Origin: an uncultured Mediterraneibacter sp.
GTDB lineage: Bacteria; Bacillota; Clostridia; Lachnospirales; Lachnospiraceae
Assembly: GCF_934330165.1 (NCBI RefSeq)
Contig: NZ_CAKRGI010000023.1
Span: 1-39,171, forward strand
Direction of reading: 5' to 3'
DNA length: 39,171 bases
The notes beneath the pieces were generated by a model that worked only from the letters and a program-made list of their open reading frames with translations, had not been told where the DNA came from and made no database searches. How positions within the stretch are numbered: the first letter of the stretch is position 1; every line of letters starts with the position of its first letter. A program made the translations under genes and the position numbers. Below, one piece after another: positions 27,453 to 35,108 of the stretch.

Positions 27453-28665
27453 AAGAAGGGCTGAACTGATTTATGGACAGGTGTTGCAGCGGATGGATAT
27501 GACCAGAGAGACCGGGGATGAAGAACTGCAGGAACTGATCCGTATGACACTGGAAGAAGCTTCAGAAAAAGAATATCTGCCATTGAATGAAAAGATCGAA
27601 TTGAGCAGGGAACTATTTCATGCATTCAGAAAGCTGGATATCCTTCAGGAATTACTGGAAGATCCGAAAATTACAGAAATAATGGTGAATGGAACGGATC
27701 ATATTTTTTATGAAAAAGGCGGGCGGTTGTTTCGGTCAGAAAGAAAATTCATGTCAGAAGAAAGGCTGGTTGATGTGATCCAGCAGATTGTAGGTGAGGC
27801 AAACCGGTATGTTAATGAGGCTTCTCCTATCGTGGATGCAAGACTGAAAGATGGATCCCGTGTCAATGTAGTCATGAAACCGGTGGCAGTAAACGGACCG
27901 ATCCTTACGATACGAAAATTCCCGGAAGAACCATTGACGATGAAGAAGCTGATCGACTGTGGAAGTATGACAGAAGAAGCGGCACAGTTCATCAGAAAAC
28001 TGGTTGTTGCAAAATACAATATTTTTGTGAGTGGAGGAACAGGTGCCGGGAAAACTACATTTCTGAATGCAATGTCGGATTTTATACCGAAAGATGAGCG
28101 AATCATAACGATTGAAGATAATGCGGAAATGCAGATAAGAGGAGTGACGAATCTTGTGAAGCTGGAAGCGAGGGGAGCAAATCCGGAAGGAGAAGGAGCT
28201 GTGACGATCAGAGATCTGATCCGCTCTGCCCTGAGAATGAGACCTGACAGGATCATTGTAGGAGAAGTTCGTGGAGATGAAACGGTTGATATGATCTCAT
28301 CTGCCATGCTGAATGGACATAGTGGATCAATGTCTACAGGACATGCAAATAATCCTACTGATATGCTTCACAGACTGGAGACGATGATGCTGATGGGGAT
28401 TGATCTTCCTTTAACGGCAGTTCAGAGACAGATTGCTTCGGCACTGGATATTATTATCCATCTCGGAAGGTTAAGAGATAAAAGCAGAAAAGTACTACAG
28501 ATTACAGAAATTGGGAGATATGAGTCTGGCAAGATTCATACAAAGACTTTATATGAGTTCAGGGAGGAGGGAATGGAGCATGGAAAAATTAAAGGAACAC
28601 TTATGAAAGTGGCTGAGCTGTCGAATCAGGAAAAACTCATGGCTGCAGGATATAAAGAAGCATGA
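27445..28665 (+). CDS. CpaF/TadA-family secretion ATPase
   Basis: Hexameric ATPase that drives Tad pilus assembly. The 406 residues from the ATG at 27445 carry an N-terminal regulatory domain (LLEDPKITEIMVNGTDHIFY, VDARLKDGSRVNVVMKP) and the VirB11/GspE core: Walker A GGTGAGKTT (197-205), an Asp box near IEDNAEMQI, Walker B IIVGEVRGDE (270-279, with Glu274) and the His box region TGHANNPTDMLHRLE. Length is normal. GGGGAGG about 9 nt upstream decides the start; the frame extends upstream inside cpaE. The gene is flanked by cpaE and tadB, with coupled starts. Confidence 0.96.
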   Translation: MNERRAELIYGQVLQRMDMTRETGDEELQELIRMTLEEASEKEYLPLNEKIELSRELFHAFRKLDILQELLEDPKITEIMVNGTDHIFYEKGGRLFRSERKFMSEERLVDVIQQIVGEANRYVNEASPIVDARLKDGSRVNVVMKPVAVNGPILTIRKFPEEPLTMKKLIDCGSMTEEAAQFIRKLVVAKYNIFVSGGTGAGKTTFLNAMSDFIPKDERIITIEDNAEMQIRGVTNLVKLEARGANPEGEGAVTIRDLIRSALRMRPDRIIVGEVRGDETVDMISSAMLNGHSGSMSTGHANNPTDMLHRLETMMLMGIDLPLTAVQRQIASALDIIIHLGRLRDKSRKVLQITEIGRYESGKIHTKTLYEFREEGMEHGKIKGTLMKVAELSNQEKLMAAGYKEA

Positions 28666-28711
28666 ATATCTGATCGGTATTGCAAAGAGTACAGTTATTT
28701 TCGGGCTGATC

Positions 28712-29368
28712 TTGTATTTATTTTATGAGTCATTTCTGCCTGGGATCGTTCTTTTCCCGGTCTGGGGATTTTACATGAAAGAGTGGATGGAAGAAATGAC
28801 AGACAAAAAAGAAGAAGAATTCCGGGTTCAGTTTAAAGACAGTATTCAGATTATGGCGGGAGCTTTAAAAGCCGGATATTCAGCAGAAAATGCGATCAGA
28901 GAAACCTGTCATGACTTAAAGCCAATGTACAAAAGTGAGTCAAGGATCATCAAAGAATATGAGATTATGATACGAAAAATAAAAATCCATATACCGGTAG
29001 GACAAGTACTGAGTGAATTTGCAGAAAATGTAGATCAGGAAGATGTAGATAACTTTGTGACGGTTTTTACTACTGCCCAAAAGAGTGGTGGGGACAGTAT
29101 TGTGATTATCAAAGATGCGGTAAAAGTTATCAGCGAAAAGATGGAGACAGAGAAAGAGATTCAGACAATGATCGCATCAAAAAAACTGGAGTTTGAGATT
29201 ATGAGCATGATTCCCTTTGGAATGATCGGGTATATGAAGCTGACCTTTGGTGATTTTCTGAAGGTACTGTATGGGAATCCTGCAGGGATCATTGTGATGA
29301 GTATCTGCCTTGCTTTATATTTTACAGCGTATATATGGGGAAGGAAGATGATACGAATTGAAGTTTGA
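28712..29368 (+). CDS. TadB-like type II/IV secretion F-domain membrane protein
   Basis: Polytopic platform protein of the Tad pilus. It has an N-terminal membrane segment (YLFYESFLPGIVLFPVWGFY), a T2SSF-type cytoplasmic domain with DSIQIMAGALKAGYSAENAI and VFTTAQKSGGDSIVIIKDA, and C-terminal helices ending in MSICLALYFTAYIWGRKM. The start given is a TTG with no good ribosome binding site. The frame is open back to about 28607 and the residues just upstream (EYLIGIAKSTVIFGLIL) complete the first membrane helix, so translation very likely begins further upstream, overlapping the end of cpaF, at a non-ATG codon such as CTG 28643. The C-terminus overlaps tadC by 11 bp. Confidence 0.85.
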   Translation: MYLFYESFLPGIVLFPVWGFYMKEWMEEMTDKKEEEFRVQFKDSIQIMAGALKAGYSAENAIRETCHDLKPMYKSESRIIKEYEIMIRKIKIHIPVGQVLSEFAENVDQEDVDNFVTVFTTAQKSGGDSIVIIKDAVKVISEKMETEKEIQTMIASKKLEFEIMSMIPFGMIGYMKLTFGDFLKVLYGNPAGIIVMSICLALYFTAYIWGRKMIRIEV

Positions 29369-30590
29369 AAAGAAGACAGTCTACAGATCAGGAAGTATAG
29401 TTATTGTCTCTGTAGTCATTAGTATTGTTGTATTTCTGAGTGACAGGGGAGCAGGATTAGAAAAAAATCAAAATGGACAGGTGATACTTTCGCGTGAAGA
29501 ACACGGAAAGGGAAATAAGACAGAAGAATTGGAGGCAAAAATAGGAAATGACAGTGAAAAGATACAGATCGATCTATCAGAACGGGAATATAGTGAGACT
29601 GAGATTGCAGATGTATTTCGGAATGCGGAACAGAAACTGGAACAGACAATCCTTGGGGAAAATAAAAGTCTTGATGAAGTGAGATCAAATCTGAATCTGT
29701 TCAGTTCTTTTCCTGACACGGGAATTTCGGTTGAATGGGATTCTGATCATCATCAAGTAATAGACAGTCAGGGAACTATCTTTCAGGATGATCTGACAGA
29801 GGGCGGGACATTAGTGAAGCTGACTGCAAAGTTAAAATATAAAGAACAGAGTGAAAAATATGAATTTTATGTTCGGATATTTCCGGTAAGGGAAAGTAAA
29901 AAAGAAAAAATAGCACGAGAACTTAAAGAAGCTGTTCAGAAAGAGGAAGAAGATACCAGGACAGAAAAATATTTAATCTTACCGGATGAAATCAATGGAA
30001 TAAAAATCGCCTGGAGTTATGAGAAAAATTCAAAAGCCGTCGGAATCCTTATAGTCGGGGGAGGAGCGGCAGTGATGGTCTTTGTATCAGAGGATCAGAA
30101 AAAGAAAGAAAAAAAGAAAAAAGAACGTGAAGAGATGAAAAGGGACTATCCACAGATCATAAACCGATTCAGCTTGTATATCGGAGCGGGAATGTCTGTA
30201 AGAAATGCGTGGCAGCGTATCGCGGAAGATTATAGAAAAAATAAGGAGCGTACGGGAATAAGAAAAGCTTATGAAGAGATGATCTATACAGAAAATCAGA
30301 TGAAAAATAAAGCGGCAGAGTCAGAGTGTTATGAAGAATATGGAATCCGGTGTGGATTGTCTGTGTATCGCCGATTTGGTACACTGCTGTCCCAAAATCT
30401 GCGTAAAGGATCAAAGGGATTAAGCGAATTATTGAAAAGAGAAACCGGGGATATGTTTGAGGAAAGAAAAAAGCAGGCAAGAAAGCTTGGAGAAGAGGCG
30501 GGAACAAAGCTGATGATCCCATTATTTATGATGCTGGCAGTTGTATTTATTATTGTGATAGTTCCGGCTTTTTTTACAATCCAGATTTAA
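29358..30590 (+). CDS. TadC-like platform protein with N-terminal Ig-like domain
   Basis: A 410-residue protein in two parts. The C-terminal half is TadC-like: a membrane helix (AVGILIVGGGAAVMVFV, about 226-243), a T2SSF-type domain (YPQIINRFSLYIGAGMSVRN to RKLGEEAGTKLMIPL) and a final helix (FMMLAVVFIIVIVPAFF). The N-terminal half is unusual: one membrane helix (about 12-28) and then about 150 residues with helix DVFRNAEQKLEQTILGENKS and a beta segment ISVEWDSDHHQVIDSQGTIF followed by GTLVKLTAKLKY, which resembles the atrophied bacterial Ig-like domains found in surface proteins. Topology places that domain outside the cell. The start is TTG at 29358 with AAGGAAG upstream. Normal TadC proteins lack this domain. 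Confidence 0.8.
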   Translation: MKFEKKTVYRSGSIVIVSVVISIVVFLSDRGAGLEKNQNGQVILSREEHGKGNKTEELEAKIGNDSEKIQIDLSEREYSETEIADVFRNAEQKLEQTILGENKSLDEVRSNLNLFSSFPDTGISVEWDSDHHQVIDSQGTIFQDDLTEGGTLVKLTAKLKYKEQSEKYEFYVRIFPVRESKKEKIARELKEAVQKEEEDTRTEKYLILPDEINGIKIAWSYEKNSKAVGILIVGGGAAVMVFVSEDQKKKEKKKKEREEMKRDYPQIINRFSLYIGAGMSVRNAWQRIAEDYRKNKERTGIRKAYEEMIYTENQMKNKAAESECYEEYGIRCGLSVYRRFGTLLSQNLRKGSKGLSELLKRETGDMFEERKKQARKLGEEAGTKLMIPLFMMLAVVFIIVIVPAFFTIQI

Positions 30591-30628
30591 AACCTATGTG
30601 AAATTCAGATGAACGGAGGAAAATGCAG

Positions 30629-30895
30629 ATGAGAAATGTTGTTGGTAAAATGAAGCAGAGAATGCAACCGAAAATAGAACGGTTTACTACAGGTTGTAAA
30701 GCATTGTGTGACTCTAAAAAAAGACAACGGGTGGGAATGCTTGCCGGTAAGAAGTATGTATCAGGAATTACGGTAATAGAACTGGTATTGATCCTGGTGA
30801 TCATTATTGCTTTGCTTGTTATTTTTAAGGAGCAGTTGGTTGATCTGCTGAATACTATTTTTGAAAAGATCACATCAGAGAGTTCCGGTATCTGA
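30629..30895 (+). CDS. Flp-like pilin precursor
   Basis: The likely major pilin of the locus. The product is 88 residues with a basic pro-region of about 46 residues, then G followed by ITVIELVLILVIIIALLVIF: a Gly cleavage site, Glu at +5 and a hydrophobic helix, the type IVb prepilin pattern. The mature part would be only about 42 residues, ending SESSGI. Typical Flp precursors have leaders of 10-20 residues, so this pro-region is long. I chose the ATG at 30629, with GGAGG 9 nt upstream, over the ATG at 30623, which is too close. The gene follows tadC by 38 bp and precedes the DUF5702 gene by 1 bp. Confidence 0.8.
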   Translation: MRNVVGKMKQRMQPKIERFTTGCKALCDSKKRQRVGMLAGKKYVSGITVIELVLILVIIIALLVIFKEQLVDLLNTIFEKITSESSGI

Positions 30896-30896
30896 G

Positions 30897-32330
30897 ATGA
30901 AGAAAGGAGAAATCACGGTCTTTCTGAGTCTGACGGTTGTGTTGCTGGCGTCTTTTATTTTAGGAATGATGAATGTAGCGAATATCCAACTGATGAAAAA
31001 TCAGGCAAGAATTGATGTAGACAGTGCGTTGTATTCTTTGTTTGGAGAATATCAGACAGATTTGCTGGAAGAGTATCATATTTTCGGTATAGAGGAAACT
31101 TATGGCACGGGAAATCTGCAGGAAGAAAATCTGCTTAGACGAATGCATTATTTTGGAACGGAAGGAATCGTACATGAGATAAAAGGAATCCAGTATTTGA
31201 CAGATCTTGATGGCATGGGATTACGGGAGCAGATCATTACATATATGGAACAGAAATACGGGATTGAGTATGCACGTAATCTGGCAGGTATGACCGGAGA
31301 ATGGGAAGAAGTTGAAATTCAGGAAAAGGAAGCGGAAGAAAATCAGAATCAGTCAATAGAAGAGATGAAGCAGATGTCTGAAGAGATGGAAAAAGATCAT
31401 CAGGAGAAGATAGAAAATCCTTTTGACTGCATGGAGAAGATAGAAGCAAATGGAATCCTTTCTTATGTGCTGCCGAAAGATAAAAAGTTATCAGGCAAAG
31501 AGATAAATCGGGACAGGCAGGTATCCCTAAGAACGAGAGTCGCAGGAAGAGGAAATTTTCCAGCAAGAAAAAATCTTAGTGGGACAGAGGAACGACTTTT
31601 ATTTAATGAGTATGTCCTGAAAAATTTAGAGAATGCAGCGGGAAGAGAAACGGAAAAAGAGGAGTTGGAAGATCGGGCGGCTGTGAGTGATGGAAATAAA
31701 ATCTATCAGGAAGAAAAGAAAAAAAGTCTGGATTATGAAGTGGAATATCTTCTTGCAGGAAAAAAATCAGATAAAGAAAATCTTGAATCGGTTTTAATGA
31801 AACTCTTTCTGATCCGAATGGGAATGAATTATATCTGCCTGCAAAAAGACAGTGGAAGAAAAGCTGAAGCGGAAGTGCTGGCTGGAACAATCTGTACTTT
31901 ACTGCTTATGCCGGAAGGAACAGAAGTTGCAAAGCAATTAATTTTAGCTGCCTGGGCAGGCAGTGAAAGTGTTGCGGATCTGAGAACGCTTCTCGCAGGT
32001 CAGAAAGTACCGGCAATTAAGACTTCGGAGAATTGGAGCGTGTCCCTCGCAGAACTTCCAGTGATTTTGAGCAGTGACAAGAGAGCAGAGGTCAAAGAAA
32101 TGGAAAGAGGATTATCCTACAATGATTATCTGCGGATACTGCTGTACTTGAAAGATACAAAAGAAGTGACCATGAGGCTGGCAGATCGAATTGAAGAAAC
32201 TATCAGAAACCTGCCGGAGAAAGAATATTTTCGCATAGATCAGTGTGTCACGAAGCTTGAAATAGAAAATAAAGTGACTGTATATGGAGATATATCCTAT
32301 ACATTTCCTGCTTACTTTGGATATCAATAG
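30897..32330 (+). CDS. DUF5702-family protein of the Tad locus
   Basis: A 477-residue protein that begins MKKGEITVFLSLTVVLLASF, with a pseudopilin-like N-terminal helix and the conserved ITVFLSL, followed by ANIQLMKNQARIDVDSALYS and DLLEEYHIFGI. This is the DUF5702 pattern, regularly found in Tad loci of Clostridia; the function is unknown, presumably a minor pilin or assembly factor exposed outside. The middle is a very acidic, Glu-rich coiled-coil-like region (about 140-200). The C-terminal part carries YNDYLRILLYL and ends in YTFPAYFGYQ. The ATG at 30897 is 1 bp after the flp stop; the frame upstream of it overlaps flp and is not conserved. Confidence 0.75.
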   Translation: MKKGEITVFLSLTVVLLASFILGMMNVANIQLMKNQARIDVDSALYSLFGEYQTDLLEEYHIFGIEETYGTGNLQEENLLRRMHYFGTEGIVHEIKGIQYLTDLDGMGLREQIITYMEQKYGIEYARNLAGMTGEWEEVEIQEKEAEENQNQSIEEMKQMSEEMEKDHQEKIENPFDCMEKIEANGILSYVLPKDKKLSGKEINRDRQVSLRTRVAGRGNFPARKNLSGTEERLLFNEYVLKNLENAAGRETEKEELEDRAAVSDGNKIYQEEKKKSLDYEVEYLLAGKKSDKENLESVLMKLFLIRMGMNYICLQKDSGRKAEAEVLAGTICTLLLMPEGTEVAKQLILAAWAGSESVADLRTLLAGQKVPAIKTSENWSVSLAELPVILSSDKRAEVKEMERGLSYNDYLRILLYLKDTKEVTMRLADRIEETIRNLPEKEYFRIDQCVTKLEIENKVTVYGDISYTFPAYFGYQ

Positions 32331-32379
32331 ATCGGATCAATTTACTATAAACAGCCATACAGATTTATATAGGTTCATA

Positions 32380-32473
32380 GAGATTATCCCCGGTGCAGAT
32401 GTCCTTTCCGACACCCATTTTTAAAGTACTGACGATGAGTCGGTACAGTCTTATCCCGTACCCCTCATACGGG
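32380..32473 (+). promoter_or_regulatory. Structured gap upstream of tadE-like gene
   Basis: The 177-bp gap after the DUF5702 gene holds at least two clear hairpins: GTACTGAC/GTCGGTAC (32426-32446, one T-G pair) and CCCGTA/TACGGG (32455-32473), plus a possible GGTG/CACC stem near 32391-32415. No U-tract follows. It may be an internal leader or an RNA-processing site that sets the stoichiometry of the pilus genes. Confidence 0.5.
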
Positions 32474-32507
32474 AAACCTCACAAATTTATAGAAAGGAAA
32501 AACTGCG

Positions 32508-33329
32508 ATGATAAAGCTGAATAAAGATAGCAACAGTCCACAAATGGAAAGGGCATCTGCACCGGGGATAAAAGTAAAAAAATATAATACAAAAGGAATC
32601 ATAACGATAGAAGCAGCACTTGCAATACCACTCTTTCTTTTTACAGTCATCTGTCTGATCTATCTGATAGAAGTGCAGAATATCAGATTGGTACTTCATA
32701 ATGCATCACAGAGTGCAGCAAAAGAAACGGTAGAAGACCTGGCTGTTTTGCCTGTATTTAATTCTGTGAAGATGCAGCAGAAGATAATAAAAAATATCGG
32801 GGAAGAACGACTGGAAAGAAGCCTTCTTGATGGTGGAGTTTCTGCAATAAGCTGTTGGAAATCTTATTATGATATGGTGCATGGCGAGGTAAATATTTGT
32901 GTGGAATATAAAGTGAAACTTCCAATCCCTCTACCGGGAAATTATTCTGCAAAATATGCAGAGAATATAAAAATGAGTGCGTGGAATGGATATCAGGATG
33001 GAGAAGATGCAGAAGGAGAGGATGAACTGGTCTATGTAACAGAACTTGGTACAGTATGGCACAGGAGCACTAGGTGTCCTTATCTGCAATTATCAATCCA
33101 GTATGTGCCATACACGGGACTTGGAACTATGAGAAATGAAAGCGGAGGCAGATATCATGCGTGTGAACGGTGCGTGATTGGAACCACTATGACCGGAATC
33201 TATATTACACAATACGGTGACAGATATCACAATTCGTTGAATTGCAGTGGATTAAAAAGAACGATAAGGACAATAAAAAAATCTCAGACAGCGGGAAAAA
33301 GAGGGTGTTCCAAATGTGCGTCAGAATAG
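32508..33329 (+). CDS. TadE-like pseudopilin with duplicated Cys/His C-terminal domain
   Basis: A 273-residue protein. Around residues 35-65 it has the prepilin-type motif G-IITIEAALAIPLFLFTVIC, with a Gly before and Glu at +5, so it is a TadE-like minor pilin; the pre-region is about 37 residues. An extracellular part follows (about 65-170). The C-terminal 90 residues hold two related copies of a Cys/His module: TELGTVWHRSTRCPYL ending HACERC, and TQYGDRYHNSLNCSGL ending CSKC. Each has H-x4-C and a terminal C-x2-C, a possible metal site or disulfide-bonded cap. I have seen this module in other Lachnospiraceae surface proteins but know no function. AAAGGAA precedes the ATG. Confidence 0.75.
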   Translation: MIKLNKDSNSPQMERASAPGIKVKKYNTKGIITIEAALAIPLFLFTVICLIYLIEVQNIRLVLHNASQSAAKETVEDLAVLPVFNSVKMQQKIIKNIGEERLERSLLDGGVSAISCWKSYYDMVHGEVNICVEYKVKLPIPLPGNYSAKYAENIKMSAWNGYQDGEDAEGEDELVYVTELGTVWHRSTRCPYLQLSIQYVPYTGLGTMRNESGGRYHACERCVIGTTMTGIYITQYGDRYHNSLNCSGLKRTIRTIKKSQTAGKRGCSKCASE

Positions 33330-33419
33330 AGCGGAAATGATTAAAAGTGAATGTAAGGTGATGGAAATAGAGGCAGAGTGAAAGCATTTAAAAATTGGGG
33401 AAAGGAGTCAGAAAAGTAT

Positions 33420-33872
33420 ATGAAATATGGAAATCTGGCAGGAAATGTGATGATGGGAGTGTACTTGATATTACTTTCTTATTCGGATATGAAAAGAAGA
33501 AAACTAAGTGTTGGAGTGATTGTATTGGGATTTCTTTCGGCACTGGTTTTTCAGGTAATTACCGGTATCGAATCATGGAGAGCTGTGGCAGGAGGAATTT
33601 TAACCGGGATTCTTTTTATGGGAATCAGCAGACTTACAGAAGAGAAGATCGGATATGGAGACAGTCTTTTGATTATTGTACTTGGTACTTTCCTTGGAAT
33701 GTGGAAGTTACTGATATTACTTTTGGGAGCATTTGGACTGGCGGCAGTGGTATCAATTCTGTTGATGATAAAAAGGAAGTTTACGAGAAAGAGTATGATC
33801 CCATTTGTCCCATTTCTTACAGTTGCATATATAGGGGAGATGCTGGGAGGAATGTTGAGTGGAGGAGTCTGA
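33420..33872 (+). CDS. A24-family prepilin peptidase (TadV/CpaA-like)
   Basis: Aspartic membrane protease that would process the Flp pilin and TadE-like precursors. The two catalytic aspartates are visible: SYSDMKRRKLS near residue 22 and the invariant GxGD motif in IGYGDSLLIIVLGTF near residue 81. The protein has about 150 residues and 5 or 6 membrane helices, lacking the N-terminal methylase domain, as in TadV/CpaA. I favour the ATG at 33420, with AAAGGAG about 12 nt upstream; a GTG at 33378 gives 14 more residues. It is followed directly by a second TadE-like gene that starts 4 bp after its stop. Confidence 0.88.
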   Translation: MKYGNLAGNVMMGVYLILLSYSDMKRRKLSVGVIVLGFLSALVFQVITGIESWRAVAGGILTGILFMGISRLTEEKIGYGDSLLIIVLGTFLGMWKLLILLLGAFGLAAVVSILLMIKRKFTRKSMIPFVPFLTVAYIGEMLGGMLSGGV

Positions 33873-33876
33873 ATCA

Positions 33877-34254
33877 ATGGGATATGTATCAGGAAGTACG
33901 GTTGTTGAAATGTCTTATATTATGCCGCTGATTTTGTTGATGTTTGTTCTGATCATCCATACAGTTTTTTACTTTTATGACAGGGCAGTCTTGAATGGAG
34001 CAGCCGCAGAAACTGCAGTTCTGGGAGCTGAACTGGAGAGGAGACATGGAGCAGAGGAGAAAAATCTGAAAGAATTTTTTGAAGAGAGAACTTCAGGAAA
34101 ACTGATTCTTATGACAGATCCATCGGTGGCAATCACCCGGACAGATAACAAGATTCAGGTGACTGCAATGGTACAGAAGGGAAGATTTGAACTGGAAGTC
34201 AGGCAACGGGCAATAATTGTAAACCCGGAGGAGAAGATCAGATGGATAAAATAA
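33877..34254 (+). CDS. TadE-like minor pseudopilin
   Basis: A 125-residue protein starting MGYVSGSTVVEMSYIMPLIL: a short pre-region, Gly, then STVVE with Glu at +5 and a hydrophobic helix to about residue 30, the TadE prepilin pattern. The rest is a small extracellular domain (ERTSGKLILMTDPSVAITRT, VTAMVQKGRFELEVRQRAI). GGAGGAG lies 9 nt upstream of the ATG at 33877; the frame upstream is a GTG inside the ribosome binding region. It is next to the peptidase gene (4 bp) and overlaps the following DUF6382 gene by 13 bp, so it is cotranscribed and translationally coupled. Confidence 0.8.
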   Translation: MGYVSGSTVVEMSYIMPLILLMFVLIIHTVFYFYDRAVLNGAAAETAVLGAELERRHGAEEKNLKEFFEERTSGKLILMTDPSVAITRTDNKIQVTAMVQKGRFELEVRQRAIIVNPEEKIRWIK

Positions 34255-35030
34255 AGTCACAGAGGCAATTGAATATACAGACTGAGGATCGGTGGGATGC
34301 ATCCTGTATTCATGTGGATGTTCCCATTTTACAGAAAGAAGATTACCAGCTTCAGATGCTTCAGAATAATCGGATCAGAGGACTGCTGGAACTGTCGGTG
34401 ACAGGGCGTGAAGAGAGTAGTCGGTATACTTATAAGACTTTGAATGGCACATCCTTGGAAGAACGATATCGGATGGAGGCAATGGGAAAAAAGGAAATCC
34501 TGGAATTAACGGAGCAGTTACTTTCACTAGGAGAAAAAGTGAAAGAGTATCTGCTTGATCCCAACAGGATCTTGCTGATGCCACAATGCATTTTTAAGAT
34601 CAGAGGAGAATACAATTTTTGTTATTTGCCGGTTGAATATCAGGGCTTTTGTGAGGCATATCATGGACTGACAGAATTTTTTGTGAAAAAAATCGATTAC
34701 AAAGATATAGAAGCTGTATTTTTGACCTGTATGCTCCATAAAGAGACGATGAAGGATACCTATGATCTGAAAGAGATTCTGAAAAAATACAGAGAAGAAG
34801 CAGGAGAAATATCTCTGCCGGAAAAAAGAGCAGAACAGAAACTGGATATTTTCGTGAATGAGGAAGGTGAAGAAGAATTATTTCCGTTGGAACATCCTCA
34901 AGAGCAGGATCTGGTATGTGAAGAAAAGAAGTATGGATTTTTTAAAAAATTTGGAAAGAAGATAAAAAGTGGATACTGGGGGGATTGGGAGGATCTGCTC
35001 ACGGAGGCAGAAAATAAAACTAAAATGTGA
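34242..35030 (+). CDS. DUF6382-like protein of the Tad locus
   Basis: A 262-residue soluble protein. It has an N-terminal domain with YQLQMLQNNRIRGLLELSVT, TYKTLNGTSLEERY and the segment NRILLMPQCIFKIRGEYNFC, YLPVEYQGFCEAYHGLTEFF. That is the pattern I associate with DUF6382, often seen at the start of FHA-domain proteins near Tad loci. Here no FHA domain follows; the C-terminal third is a charged Glu/Lys linker ending KKFGKKIKSGYWGDWEDLL. The YNFCYLPVEY strand-hinge-helix layout is reminiscent of a kinase-like fold, but I cannot support kinase activity. Start at the ATG at 34242, 13 bp inside the previous gene (GGAGG upstream). It is the last gene of the operon. Confidence 0.65.
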   Translation: MDKIKSQRQLNIQTEDRWDASCIHVDVPILQKEDYQLQMLQNNRIRGLLELSVTGREESSRYTYKTLNGTSLEERYRMEAMGKKEILELTEQLLSLGEKVKEYLLDPNRILLMPQCIFKIRGEYNFCYLPVEYQGFCEAYHGLTEFFVKKIDYKDIEAVFLTCMLHKETMKDTYDLKEILKKYREEAGEISLPEKRAEQKLDIFVNEEGEEELFPLEHPQEQDLVCEEKKYGFFKKFGKKIKSGYWGDWEDLLTEAENKTKM

Positions 35031-35047
35031 ATTTCTCGAAGAAAATG

Positions 35048-35077
35048 TGGACAACTTTTCAAAAATCAGCCTATAAT
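35048..35077 (+). promoter_or_regulatory. Sigma-A promoter of rhomboid gene
   Basis: TGGACA (35048-35053) and a perfect TATAAT (35072-35077) at 18-bp spacing, within the 78-bp gap after the DUF6382 gene. The -35 is identical to that of the Tad operon. Confidence 0.7.
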
Positions 35078-35108
35078 GTAAAAAAGTCAGGCGAAAAGAG
35101 GCACAAAT

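Noticed and set aside
32430..32480. Possible hammerhead ribozyme (CTGACGA followed later by GGGAAAC)
   Set aside because: The sequence between the two core motifs cannot form stem II, so the core does not assemble.
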